A DNA stretch of 64,000 nt. Source: Streptomyces sp. NBC_01446. GTDB taxonomy: Bacteria; Actinomycetota; Actinomycetes; Streptomycetales; Streptomycetaceae. The position numbers and the translations under genes were made by a program. The notes beneath the pieces were generated by a model. That model saw nothing but the letters and a program-made list of their open reading frames with translations, searched no databases and had not been told where the DNA came from. The stretch spans positions 2,510,501 through 2,574,500 of the forward strand of contig NZ_JAPEPO010000001.1 of assembly GCF_026340095.1 (NCBI RefSeq). Direction: 5' to 3'. Of the stretch, positions 17,366 to 27,466 are shown piece by piece; position 1 is the stretch's first letter, and each line of letters opens with the position of its first letter.

Positions 17366-18970
17366 CTAGTCCGTCAGGTTCACGGAACGCGCCGACGTCG
17401 CGCCGATCTCGTCACCCAGCTCGCTGAGCACCCCGGCGGGAACCGTGTCGTCGACGGTCAGGACGGCGAGCGCCTCGCCGCCCACGTCCGCACGGGCGAC
17501 CTGCATGCCGGCGATGTTGATGCCCGCCTCGCCGAGCACGCGGCCCACGGTGCCGACGACACCGGGACGGTCCTCGTAGCGCAGGACGACCATGTGGTCG
17601 GCCAGGGCGAGGTCCACGTCGTACTCGCCGACGGCGACGATCTTCTGGAGGTGCTTGGGGCCGGCGAGCGTGCCGGAGACCGAGATCTCCTCGCCGCCGG
17701 TCAGCGTGCCGCGCACGGTGACGACGTTCCGGTGGTCGGGGGACTCGGAGCTCGTGGTGAGGCGGACCTCGACGCCGCGCTCCTGCGCGAACAACGGAGC
17801 GTTCACGTACGACACCGTCTCGTCGACGACGTCCTCGAACACGCCCTTCAGCGCGGAGAGTTCGAGCACCTTCACGTCGTGCTGGGTGATCTCGCCGTAG
17901 ACCTCGACGTCGAGGCGGGCCGCGACCTCGCCCGCGAGCGCGGTGAAGATCCGGCCGAGCTTCTCGGCGAGCGGCAGGCCCGGCTTGACGTCCTCGGCGA
18001 TGACGCCGCCCTGGACGTTCACCGCGTCCGGTACGAGCTCACCGGCGAGGGCGAGCCGCACGGAGCGGGCGACGGCGATACCGGCCTTCTCCTGCGCCTC
18101 GTCCGTGGAGGCACCGAGGTGCGGGGTGGCCACGACCTGGTCGAACTCGAACAGCGGTGAGTCCGTGCAGGGCTCCTTGGCGTACACGTCGAGGCCGGCG
18201 CCGGCGACGCGGCCCTCCTTGAGCGCCGAGTACAGCGCCGCCTCGTCGACGATCCCGCCGCGCGCGGCGTTGACGATGCGGACGGTCGGCTTGACCTTGC
18301 GCAGCGCGTCGTCGCCGATGAGGCCGACTGTCTCGGGGGTCTTGGGGAGGTGCACGGTGATGAAGTCGGAGACCTCGAGCAGCTCGTCGAGGGTGAGGAC
18401 CTTGACGCCCATCTGGGCGGCGCGCGCGGGCTGCACGTACGGGTCGTACGCGACGACCTTCATGCCGAAGGCCGACATGCGCTGCGCGACGAGCGCGCCG
18501 ATGCGGCCGAGGCCGACGACGCCGAGGGTCTTCTCGGCCAGCTCGACGCCCGTGTACTTGGAGCGCTTCCACTCGCCGGCCTTGAGGGCCTGGCTGCCCT
18601 GCGGGATGTTGCGCGCCGTGGCGATGAGCAGGCCGCAGGCGAGCTCGGCGGCGGTCACGATGTTGGAGGTCGGGGCGTTGACGACCATCACGCCGGCCTT
18701 GGTGGCGGCGGAGACGTCGACGTTGTCGAGGCCGACACCGGCTCGTGCGACGACCTTCAGCTTCTTCGCGGCGGCGATCGCCTCGGCGTCGACCTTGGTG
18801 GCCGAGCGGATCAGGATCGCGTCGACGTCGGCGATGGCCGGGAGCAGCTCGGCCCGGTCGGCGCCGTTGCACTGGCGGATCTCGAAGTCAGGGCCAAGAG
18901 CGTCGACGGTCGCGGGAGACAGCTCTTCCGCGATGAGTACGACAGGTTTGCCGGTTGCAGCAGTGCTCAC
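17366..18970 (-). CDS. serA: D-3-phosphoglycerate dehydrogenase
   Basis: First step of serine synthesis: 3-phosphoglycerate to 3-phosphohydroxypyruvate with NAD+. The 534-aa protein is the long form: catalytic/NAD domain (VVARAGVGLDNVDV, GLGRIGALVAQRM near 150, NAARGGIVDEAAL, and HLGAST for the catalytic His), then an allosteric substrate-binding domain (about 320-450) and a C-terminal ACT domain (VLRYEDRPGVVGTVGRVLGE) that senses serine. The GTG at 18970 (STAATGKPVVLIAEE) is chosen because GAGGA lies 5 bases ahead. Monocistronic with a strong terminator; ilvC lies 437 bases upstream on the same strand. Confidence 0.97.
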   Translation of the reverse strand: MSTAATGKPVVLIAEELSPATVDALGPDFEIRQCNGADRAELLPAIADVDAILIRSATKVDAEAIAAAKKLKVVARAGVGLDNVDVSAATKAGVMVVNAPTSNIVTAAELACGLLIATARNIPQGSQALKAGEWKRSKYTGVELAEKTLGVVGLGRIGALVAQRMSAFGMKVVAYDPYVQPARAAQMGVKVLTLDELLEVSDFITVHLPKTPETVGLIGDDALRKVKPTVRIVNAARGGIVDEAALYSALKEGRVAGAGLDVYAKEPCTDSPLFEFDQVVATPHLGASTDEAQEKAGIAVARSVRLALAGELVPDAVNVQGGVIAEDVKPGLPLAEKLGRIFTALAGEVAARLDVEVYGEITQHDVKVLELSALKGVFEDVVDETVSYVNAPLFAQERGVEVRLTTSSESPDHRNVVTVRGTLTGGEEISVSGTLAGPKHLQKIVAVGEYDVDLALADHMVVLRYEDRPGVVGTVGRVLGEAGINIAGMQVARADVGGEALAVLTVDDTVPAGVLSELGDEIGATSARSVNLTD

Positions 18971-19407
18971 GTGAGTCCTCACAAGTCCCATTGCGGACGG
19001 CCGTCCCGACGGCCGCAGGCGGTGGAGGGGTGTCAACGGCGCCGGGGAAGTGCGGGTGCGTTCCCGCGTCGTTCGGTGCGTGCTCTCGGTGTGCCGGACG
19101 AAGGCTCTCGTAGCGGGGCTACTTGTGCCTTTGGCCGGTCCGGCGAGAGTGCGTGCCGGGCGGCGTGGGGACGTGCTTGCACTTCTTCGGTGTCGATGTG
19201 CCGCGTGGTAGACGCACGACGCTGTGGGCCCGACGCGAATGTGTTCTGCAGTCTAGTGGCGCTTCGGAGGTGGTCTTGCGCCTCCGTGGAAGGATCACCC
19301 GTCCGTGGCTGGACGGGGTGGACAACCATGTTGACGCGAGAGCGCCGCGGGCCGTCCACCTCGACGAGGGGGCCGGGGCATTCGCCCCGGCCCCCTCGTC
19401 GCAAGGC
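18971..19407 (-). promoter_or_regulatory. ilvC-serA intergenic region: serA promoter and long leader
   Basis: No convincing gene lies in these 437 bases; the open frame on the minus strand (19404-19033) lacks family character. The ilvC-proximal end holds the ilvC terminator. A TAGACT element (minus strand, 19250-19255) is a plausible -10 without a good -35, implying a serA leader of about 270 nt. A perfect 8-bp hairpin (18998-19015) and a GTGAG-GA-CTCAC palindrome (18971-18982) that contains the serA Shine-Dalgarno sequence suggest possible translational control. None matches a riboswitch class I know. Confidence 0.35.
19362..19401 (-). terminator. ilvC terminator hairpin
   Basis: An 18-bp perfect stem (arms 19362-19379 and 19384-19401) with a 4-nt loop lies directly after the ilvC stop codon at 19408. 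No T-run follows, as is usual in this G+C range. Confidence 0.75.
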
Positions 19408-21043
<1,636 letters not shown>

Positions 21044-21072
21044 GGCTCTTGGTCTCTCTTTCGCTCTCGGTC

Positions 21073-22914
21073 TCAGTCGTCTTCGTTGTCGCCGAAGTCG
21101 GGGCGGACCCCGCGGGCGGCCATGACTTCGTCGTTGGACGTGCCGGCGGCGACCATCGGCCACACCATGGCGTCCTCGTGGACGATGAAGTCGACGACGA
21201 CGGGGCGGTCGTTGATGGAGTTGGCCTCTTCGATGACCTTGTCCAGGTCCTCGGGGCGCTCACACCGGATGGCGTAGCAGCCCATGGCCTCCGACAGCTT
21301 GACGAAGTCGGGGACGCGGGTGCCCTTGTTGTCCTTGACGTCGTCCGGGCCGCTGTGGAGCACGGTGTTGGAGTAGCGCTGGTTGTAGAACAGCGTCTGC
21401 CACTGGCGGACCATGCCGAGGGCGCCGTTGTTGATGATGGCGACCTTGATCGGGATGTTGTTGAGCGCGCAGGTGGTCAGTTCCTGATTGGTCATCTGGA
21501 AGCAGCCGTCGCCGTCGATCGCCCAGACGGTGCGGTCCGGCATGCCGGCCTTCGCGCCCATCGCGGCGGGCACCGAGTAGCCCATCGTTCCGGCGCCGCC
21601 GGAGTTGAGCCAGGTGGCGGGCTTCTCGTACTGGATGAAGTGCGCGGCCCACATCTGGTGCTGGCCGACGCCCGCGGCGAAGATCGTGCCCTCGGGCGCG
21701 AGCTGGCCGATCCGCTCGATGACGTTCTGCGGCGAGAGCGAGCCGTCCTCGGGCTGGTCGTAGCCCAGCGGGTAGGTGTCGCGCCAGCGGCTGAGGTCCT
21801 TCCACCAGGCGCTGTAGTCGCCCGTGTGGCCCTCGCTGTGCTCCTTCTGCACGGCCTGGACCAGGTCGGCGATGACCTCGCGGGCGTCACCGACGATCGG
21901 CACGTCGGCGGCGCGGTTCTTGCCGATCTCGGCCGGGTCGATGTCGGCGTGGACGATCTTCGCGAACGGGGCGAAGCTGTCCAGCTTGCCGGTGACGCGG
22001 TCGTCGAAGCGGGTTCCGAGGGCGACGATCAGGTCGGCCTTCTGCAGCGCGGTGACGGCGGTGACCGCACCGTGCATGCCCGGCATTCCCACGTGCAGCG
22101 GGTGGCTGTCGGGGAATGCGCCGAGCCCCATCAGGGTGGTGGTGACGGGCGCTCCGGTGAGTTCTGCGAGGACCTTCAGCTCGGCCGTGGCGTGCGCCTT
22201 GAGCACACCGCCGCCGACGTAGAGGACCGGCCGCTTCGCGGCGGTGATCAGCTTCGCGGCCTCGCGGATCTGCTTGGCGTGCGGCTTGGTCACCGGGCGG
22301 TAGCCGGGCAGGTCGGTCTGCGGCGGCCAGCTGAAGGTGGTCTGCGCCTGGAGGGCGTCCTTGGCGATGTCGACGAGGACGGGGCCCGGACGGCCGGTGG
22401 AGGCGATGTGGAACGCCTCGGCGATCGTCTTCGGGATGTCCTCGGCCTTGGTCACCAGGAAGTTGTGCTTGGTGATCGGCATGGTGATGCCGACGATGTC
22501 CGCCTCCTGGAAGGCGTCCGTGCCGATGGCCTTGGAGGCGACCTGGCCGGTGATCGCGACGAGCGGCACGGAGTCCATGTGCGCGTCGGCGATCGGGGTG
22601 ACGAGGTTGGTGGCGCCGGGGCCCGAAGTGGCCATGCACACCCCGACCTTGCCGGTGGCCTGCGCGTAGCCGGTCGCCGCGTGGCCGGCGCCCTGCTCGT
22701 GCCGGACGAGCACGTGACGGACGCGGGTGGAGTCCATCATCGGGTCGTAGGCGGGAAGGATCGCACCGCCAGGAATGCCGAATACCGTGTCGGCCCCGAC
22801 CTCCTCGAGCGAACGGATGAGGGACTTCGCACCCGTGACGTGCTCGACGGGGGCGGACTGCTGTCCTCGGGGCCGCGGCTGCGGATGGTGGGCCCCGGTG
22901 GCCTGCTCGGTCAT
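21073..22914 (-). CDS. ilvB: Acetolactate synthase large (catalytic) subunit
   Basis: TPP-, FAD- and Mg-dependent condensation of pyruvate with pyruvate or 2-ketobutyrate. The 613-aa protein has the TPP-activating Glu region ([20 protein letters not shown]), the FAD-binding middle domain ([15 protein letters not shown]) and the C-terminal TPP/Mg motif [15 protein letters not shown]...NN. Two in-frame ATGs exist at 22920 and 22914; the second is preferred because AAGAG is then at a normal distance. First gene of ilvBNC; transcription is governed by the leader-peptide attenuator immediately upstream. Confidence 0.97.
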   Translation of the reverse strand: MTEQATGAHHPQPRPRGQQSAPVEHVTGAKSLIRSLEEVGADTVFGIPGGAILPAYDPMMDSTRVRHVLVRHEQGAGHAATGYAQATGKVGVCMATSGPGATNLVTPIADAHMDSVPLVAITGQVASKAIGTDAFQEADIVGITMPITKHNFLVTKAEDIPKTIAEAFHIASTGRPGPVLVDIAKDALQAQTTFSWPPQTDLPGYRPVTKPHAKQIREAAKLITAAKRPVLYVGGGVLKAHATAELKVLAELTGAPVTTTLMGLGAFPDSHPLHVGMPGMHGAVTAVTALQKADLIVALGTRFDDRVTGKLDSFAPFAKIVHADIDPAEIGKNRAADVPIVGDAREVIADLVQAVQKEHSEGHTGDYSAWWKDLSRWRDTYPLGYDQPEDGSLSPQNVIERIGQLAPEGTIFAAGVGQHQMWAAHFIQYEKPATWLNSGGAGTMGYSVPAAMGAKAGMPDRTVWAIDGDGCFQMTNQELTTCALNNIPIKVAIINNGALGMVRQWQTLFYNQRYSNTVLHSGPDDVKDNKGTRVPDFVKLSEAMGCYAIRCERPEDLDKVIEEANSINDRPVVVDFIVHEDAMVWPMVAAGTSNDEVMAARGVRPDFGDNEDD

Positions 22915-22994
22915 CGGCATTCTCTTCTCGATGCTGAGGGTTTTTGCGAGGTTTGTACGGTGTTCGGTTACTGGATTACACGCGCTTGTGCAAC

Positions 22995-23028
22995 AAAAAA
23001 CCCCTCGTGCCGTGAGGCAAGCGAGGGG
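22995..23028 (-). terminator. Attenuator terminator of ilvBNC
   Basis: On the minus strand CCCCTCG (23028-23022) and CGAGGGG (23007-23001) close a hairpin with an inner TGCC/GGCA pairing and a TCAC loop, followed by six T (23000-22995). It lies between the leader peptide and ilvB, 80 bases before the ilvB start, and is a complete intrinsic terminator inside the leader. Confidence 0.9.
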
Positions 23029-23047
23029 AGCGCGCCGGGTGCGGTCG

Positions 23048-23080
23048 CTGGGATCCGGTGTTCCGACCGGTAGGTCCCAG
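23048..23080 (-). promoter_or_regulatory. Leader hairpin upstream of the ilvB attenuator (pause/antiterminator region)
   Basis: CTGGGA (23080-23075) pairs with TCCCAG (23053-23048), and internally CCGGT pairs with ACCGG. It begins three bases after the leader-peptide stop codon (23083-23085) and precedes the terminator hairpin. It is the expected position for the segment whose folding depends on where the ribosome stalls on the leader. Confidence 0.6.
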
Positions 23081-23082
23081 CT

Positions 23083-23124
23083 TCAGCCGACGCGCTTTCC
23101 AAGTACGAGAATTCGGGTGCGCAT
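23083..23124 (-). CDS. ilvB leader peptide MRTRILVLGKRVG
   Basis: A 13-codon ORF read from ATG 23124 to TGA 23083. Its codons 5-8 are Ile-Leu-Val-Leu and a further Val follows, exactly the regulatory amino acids of the operon. A strong ribosome binding site (GGAGGGAGGG) lies 8 bases before the ATG. Slow translation of the Ile/Leu/Val codons when the charged tRNAs are scarce would stall the ribosome and favour the antiterminated leader fold. Such leaders upstream of ilvB are known or predicted in actinobacteria. The upstream GGDEF gene ends 34 bases earlier, so the promoter lies in that gene's 3' end. Confidence 0.9.
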   Translation of the reverse strand: MRTRILVLGKRVG

Positions 23125-23157
23125 GGCATTGACCCTCCCTCCGGGACATAGTGCGTG

Positions 23158-26100
23158 TCAAGTAGGTGGGACGGGAGTCTCATTATGTGAGCGGAGCAGA
23201 GCCGTCCGGCCGGACGGCGACGGTACCCCCGCGAACACCGGCTCGGCCGGACCGCTGGGCACCGGGTAGTTCCCCGAGGCCAGCGCGCGGCGCAGCCTGT
23301 ACTCGTCGAGCGGCCCGGAGAAGGCCATCCCCTGTCCATGTGTGCACCCCATGGCGCGCAGTGCGACGACCTGCTCGGGCAGGTCGACGCCGTCGGCCAC
23401 GGACTTCAGGCCGAGGTCGCCGGCGATGCGCAGCAGACCACTGGTGATCTTGTGCAGGCGGGCGGATTCCACTACTCCTTCTACGAGACTGCGGTCGAGT
23501 TTCAGTACATCGACAGGGAGCCTGCGCAGCGCCGTGATGGCCGCGTATCCGCTGCCGAAGCCGTCCAGGGCGATCCGGACGCCGAGTCTGCGCAGCGCGG
23601 TGAGACGGCGCTCCAGTTCGTCCAAGGGGACCCTGGGGTCACTGTCGGCCAGCTCGATGACCAGCGCGCCGGAGGGCAGCCCGTGCCGGGTCAGGAGCGC
23701 CTCGATGGAGCCGAGGTGCAGCGACCGGTCGAGGAGCCTGCGGGCGCTGATCCGGACGGCCACGGGCACGGCATGACATCTGCGGCCGCGCTCGGCGGCC
23801 TGCTCGACGGCCTCCTCCAGCATCCAGCGGCCGAGCTCGGCGGTGCGCTCGCCCTCCTCGGCGGTACGCAGGAACTCGGCGGGCGTGAACAGGATGCCCT
23901 GGGTCGAGCGCCAGCGGGCCTGCGCGGCGACCGACGTGATCCGGCCCGTGCCCAGGGAGACGACCGGCTGGTGCAGCAGAGCGAACTCGCCTTCGTGCAG
24001 GGCGGTGCGCAGTCGGGTGGCGAGCTCCGCCTTGCGGACGACGTCGGCCTGCATCTGGGGCGCGTACAGCTCCACCCGGCCCTTGCCGGCGGCCTTCGCC
24101 CGGTACATCGCCAGGTCCGCGTTCCGCAACAACTCGCCCGCGGACAGGCCTGGTGCGGCGAAGGCGACGCCGATGGAGGCAGCCACCCGGACATCGTTGC
24201 CGTCGATGGTGTACGGCTGCGAGAGCGTGACCCTGAGGCGGTCCGCGAGCTCGTAGATGTGCTGCTCACGCGCGGTGTCGTCGCGGCTGCCGTCGCCGAC
24301 GATCAGCGCCGCGAACTCGTCGCCTCCCAGGCGGGCGGCGGTGTCCCCGGAGCGCACGGATTCGGCCAGCCGCCGGGCGGCCTGCACGAGGAGCTCGTCG
24401 CCGGCCTGGTGGCCGATGGTGTCGTTGACCTGTTTGAAGCCGTCGAGGTCGATGAAGAGGACGGCCGTACCGTGGTCGGTGGCGCGGCGGCCGCCCAGCG
24501 CGTTGCCGACCCGCTTGGTGAACAGGGCGCGGTTGGGCAGGTCCGTGAGCGGGTCGTGCTCGGCGTTGTGCTGCAACTGCGCCTGGAGACGGACCCGTTC
24601 GGTGACGTCCCGGCTGTTGAGGATGAGGCCGCCGTGGTGGCGGTTGATCGTCGACTCCACGTTCAGCCAGGCGCCGGCGCCGGAGCGGAAGCGGCACTCG
24701 ATCCGGGTCGTGGGCTCCTCGATCTGGCTCGCCGCGAGGAAGCGGCGCACTTCGTGGACCACGCGCCCGAGGTCCTCGGGATGGATGATCGAGGCGAGCT
24801 CGGACCCGACGAGTTCCTCGGCGTCGCGCCCGTAGACCCCGGCGGCGGCAGGGCTGACGTATCTGAGGATGCCGTTCGGAGCGGCGATCATGATGACGTC
24901 GCTGGAGCCCTGTACCAGGGAGCGGAAGTGGTTCTCCTTCTGCGCCAGCTCCTGGGTGAGGGTGATGTTGTCGAGGAGCATGATGCCCTGGCGGATGACG
25001 AGGGCCAGGACGACCGTGCAGGCCGTGAAGAGGACCACGGGGTCGATGCGGTGGCCGTTCAGGACGTTGTAGAGAATCCCCAGCGTGCAGACGGCGGCGG
25101 CCAGATAGGGCGTGAGCGCCGCGAGCGATCCGGAGATGGGGCGGGTGACCTGGTACCGCGCGAACCCGGGCCCTCCGTCGCACTCCCCGCGCCTCGGCCC
25201 CACCCAGGGCGCGTACGCAAGAAGCAGCGACCCGGCGAACCAGCCGGCGTCGAGGATCTCCCCCGAGTGGTAACTCGCGTGCAGCAGGGGCGAGGTGAAC
25301 AGGGCGTCGCACATGACGGTCAGGGCGAGCGCGCCGATGGCGGTGTTCACCGCCGTGCGGTTGCCGGGCGAGCGGCGGAAGTGCAGCGCGAGCACCATGC
25401 TGACCAGCACGATGTCGAGGAGCGGGTACGCGAGGGAGAGCGCGGTGCGGGTGACACTCTGCCCCTCGAACCGCGCGGTGTGCACGAGGGCGAGGCTCCA
25501 GGACAGCGTGATCAGCGAGCCGGCGATGAGCCAGGAGTCGAGGGCGAGACAGACCCAACCGGCCTTGGTGAAGGGGCGCTTGGCGAGAACGAGCAGCCCG
25601 ACGATGGCGGGCGGCGCGAAACACAGGAAGAAGAGGTCGGCCAGGCTGGGGGTCGGCACGGGGCGCTGGAGCACGACCTCGTACCAGCCCCACACCCCGT
25701 TCCCCAGGGATGCCATGGCGGAGGAGACCGCGAACAGGATCCAGGCCGGTCGAAAGTGACTGCGCCGGCTGCGTGCGTACGCGAAGTTCGACACGGCGGC
25801 GACCGCGGCGGCGGCGCTGAGCCCGAAGTCGCCCATGAACAGGGCGAGTCGGTCGGATCCCCAGCCGAGCGCGGACCCCGTGGCGTACCCGGCGCACAGG
25901 AGGGCGAGCACGAGCTGTGAGGCGAGACTGGACCTTCCGCCCTGGAACAGGCGGCGGCCGGTGAGCACGGCTCCGGGGGCGCTCACGGGGTCACTCCGAT
26001 CCGCCCCGCCCCCGTGTCCCGGTTTCCGTGTGCTGGTTGCTGAGGCCTTCTGCGTCCGCCGCTCCTGTGGCGTCCGCTCCTGCGACTGCCGTGGCAGCCG

Positions 26101-26277
26101 GGCCGGCTTGTGCGGACCGGTGCGCGCGCGGGTCGCCGCCGGCGGCCCCGCCGCGTCGGATCGTTCGCCCATAGGCCGTGCATCGCCCGTCGCCCCCCTC
26201 GCAGTCCGGTTGTCCGTCCCCGGCGCCGAACTCTCCACGGCGCTGCCCCAGTCGGGACGATACACCAGACTCGTCAC
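23158..26277 (-). CDS. Membrane PAS-GGDEF-EAL protein (c-di-GMP enzyme with degenerate EAL)
   Basis: A 1039-aa protein. Residues about 125-430 carry some ten membrane segments, followed by a PAS domain (about 460-580), GGDEF (about 580-750) and EAL (about 765-1020). The cyclase site is intact: DLDGFKQVNDTIGHQAGDE, LGGDEF near 649, with an RSGD I-site five residues ahead. The phosphodiesterase domain has lost key residues: AQA replaces EAL, VRIS replaces VNLS, DGFGSGY replaces DDFGTGY and DGVD replaces EGVE. It is therefore expected to make, not break, c-di-GMP. The GTG at 26277 is the longest start; the Pro/Arg-rich first 100 residues look unlike conserved sequence, so the true start may be downstream. 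Confidence 0.85.
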   Translation of the reverse strand: MTSLVYRPDWGSAVESSAPGTDNRTARGATGDARPMGERSDAAGPPAATRARTGPHKPARLPRQSQERTPQERRTQKASATSTRKPGHGGGADRSDPVSAPGAVLTGRRLFQGGRSSLASQLVLALLCAGYATGSALGWGSDRLALFMGDFGLSAAAAVAAVSNFAYARSRRSHFRPAWILFAVSSAMASLGNGVWGWYEVVLQRPVPTPSLADLFFLCFAPPAIVGLLVLAKRPFTKAGWVCLALDSWLIAGSLITLSWSLALVHTARFEGQSVTRTALSLAYPLLDIVLVSMVLALHFRRSPGNRTAVNTAIGALALTVMCDALFTSPLLHASYHSGEILDAGWFAGSLLLAYAPWVGPRRGECDGGPGFARYQVTRPISGSLAALTPYLAAAVCTLGILYNVLNGHRIDPVVLFTACTVVLALVIRQGIMLLDNITLTQELAQKENHFRSLVQGSSDVIMIAAPNGILRYVSPAAAGVYGRDAEELVGSELASIIHPEDLGRVVHEVRRFLAASQIEEPTTRIECRFRSGAGAWLNVESTINRHHGGLILNSRDVTERVRLQAQLQHNAEHDPLTDLPNRALFTKRVGNALGGRRATDHGTAVLFIDLDGFKQVNDTIGHQAGDELLVQAARRLAESVRSGDTAARLGGDEFAALIVGDGSRDDTAREQHIYELADRLRVTLSQPYTIDGNDVRVAASIGVAFAAPGLSAGELLRNADLAMYRAKAAGKGRVELYAPQMQADVVRKAELATRLRTALHEGEFALLHQPVVSLGTGRITSVAAQARWRSTQGILFTPAEFLRTAEEGERTAELGRWMLEEAVEQAAERGRRCHAVPVAVRISARRLLDRSLHLGSIEALLTRHGLPSGALVIELADSDPRVPLDELERRLTALRRLGVRIALDGFGSGYAAITALRRLPVDVLKLDRSLVEGVVESARLHKITSGLLRIAGDLGLKSVADGVDLPEQVVALRAMGCTHGQGMAFSGPLDEYRLRRALASGNYPVPSGPAEPVFAGVPSPSGRTALLRSHNETPVPPT

Positions 26278-26417
26278 TCAGGGACATAGCGCCTCTACTC
26301 TCCGTGACGACCGGCGGCGATACGCGTACGGGGCGCATCCGGACGAGCGCGGAGCGTGTGCGGGGGTGCGCTGGGTCGGGCCGGGAGGCGGCGGATGGGC
26401 CTCTCCGGAGCCCGCCC

Positions 26418-27368
26418 TCAGTCCGTCGTCAGGACGACGTTCTCGAGCGGTTCTCCCGCCACGAACCGGGTCAGCTGCGCGGCGAGCAGACGCTTGGCCC
26501 GCGGCCAGAAGGCGGATGTGGAGCCGCCGACGTGCGGGCTGACGAGTACTCCCGGAGCGTGCCACAACGGGTGCCCCTGGGGCAGGGGTTCGGGATCGGT
26601 GACGTCGAGAGCGGCGGTGATCCGGCCGCTCTCCAGTTCGGCCAGGAGCGCCTCGGTGTCGACGACGGCCCCGCGCGCGACGTTCACGAGGAGGGCGCCG
26701 TCCTTGAGTCGTGCCAGGAAGGCTGCGTTCGCGAGACCTCGCGTCGCCTCGTTGAGCGGCGTCGAAAGGATCACCACGTCCGCGTCGGGGAGCAGCGCAG
26801 GCAGTTCGGTGAGCGGGTGCACCGGGCCGCGTGCGGTCGTGCGGGCGGAGCGTGCGACGCGCACCACCCGCGCGCACTCGAAGGGAGCGAGCCGGTCCTC
26901 GATGGCGGAGCCGATCGACCCGTACCCGATGATCAGTACGTTCTTGTCGGCGAGCGCCGGATAGAACCCGGAGCGCCACTCCTCGCTCTCCTGTCCCCGC
27001 ACGAACCCGGGGATGCCCCTCAAGGACGCCAGGATCAGGGCGAGGGTGAGCTCGGCCGTGCTCGCCTCGTGCACGCCGCGCGCGTTGCACAGCCGCACGC
27101 CCGACGGGAGCGACTTGAGGCCTCCCTGTACGTGGTCGACGCCCGCGGAGAGCGTCTGCACGGCCCGTACGGACGCCATCTGCGCCATGGGGCGTACGCC
27201 GACGTCCGCGCCCTTCATGTAGGGGACCACGTAGAAGGCACAGTCGGCCGGGTCGGCGGGAAAGTCGGGGCCGCCGTCCCAGAAGCGGTAGTTGAGCCCC
27301 TCGGGAAGCCCGGGGACCTCGTCTGCACGGAACGGGAGCCAAACGTCGGCGGATACCTCAGCACTCAT
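26418..27368 (-). CDS. D-isomer-specific 2-hydroxyacid dehydrogenase
   Basis: A 316-aa NAD(P)-dependent dehydrogenase reducing a 2-oxo acid to the D-2-hydroxy acid, or the reverse. The nucleotide motif is IIGYGSIGSAIEDRL near residue 145. The catalytic Arg lies in NVARGAVVDTEAL, the Glu in LDVTDPEPLPQGHPLW and the His in VSPHVGGSTSAFW. The ATG at 27368 is supported by TAGCCT (27376-27381, minus strand) seven bases ahead, a leaderless promoter with no Shine-Dalgarno. The frame continues open to 27557 but that region is promoter. Divergent from an aldo/keto reductase. Substrate not predictable (glyoxylate/hydroxypyruvate-like is possible). Confidence 0.9.
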   Translation of the reverse strand: MSAEVSADVWLPFRADEVPGLPEGLNYRFWDGGPDFPADPADCAFYVVPYMKGADVGVRPMAQMASVRAVQTLSAGVDHVQGGLKSLPSGVRLCNARGVHEASTAELTLALILASLRGIPGFVRGQESEEWRSGFYPALADKNVLIIGYGSIGSAIEDRLAPFECARVVRVARSARTTARGPVHPLTELPALLPDADVVILSTPLNEATRGLANAAFLARLKDGALLVNVARGAVVDTEALLAELESGRITAALDVTDPEPLPQGHPLWHAPGVLVSPHVGGSTSAFWPRAKRLLAAQLTRFVAGEPLENVVLTTD

Positions 27369-27466
27369 GGTCAGGAGGCTAATGGGAGGTGGGCTGTGCG
27401 CGGCGGGCCGGGTCCCAGAGGTTAGTTTGGGTGCCTCTCGAACACGCAGGGGGAGGCTACTTCCAG

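Noticed and set aside
19033..19404. A 123-aa minus-strand frame between ilvC and serA
   Set aside because: It begins in the ilvC terminator hairpin, runs through the serA promoter region and shows no family character.
23338..25920. An 860-aa plus-strand frame opposite the PAS-GGDEF-EAL gene
   Set aside because: It mirrors the codon pattern of the real gene and has no recognisable domain or ribosome binding site.
25991..26338. A 115-aa minus-strand frame starting MRPVRVSPP near the GGDEF gene start
   Set aside because: It is out of frame with the membrane domain that follows and ends before it; it may only indicate that the start of the GGDEF gene is uncertain.
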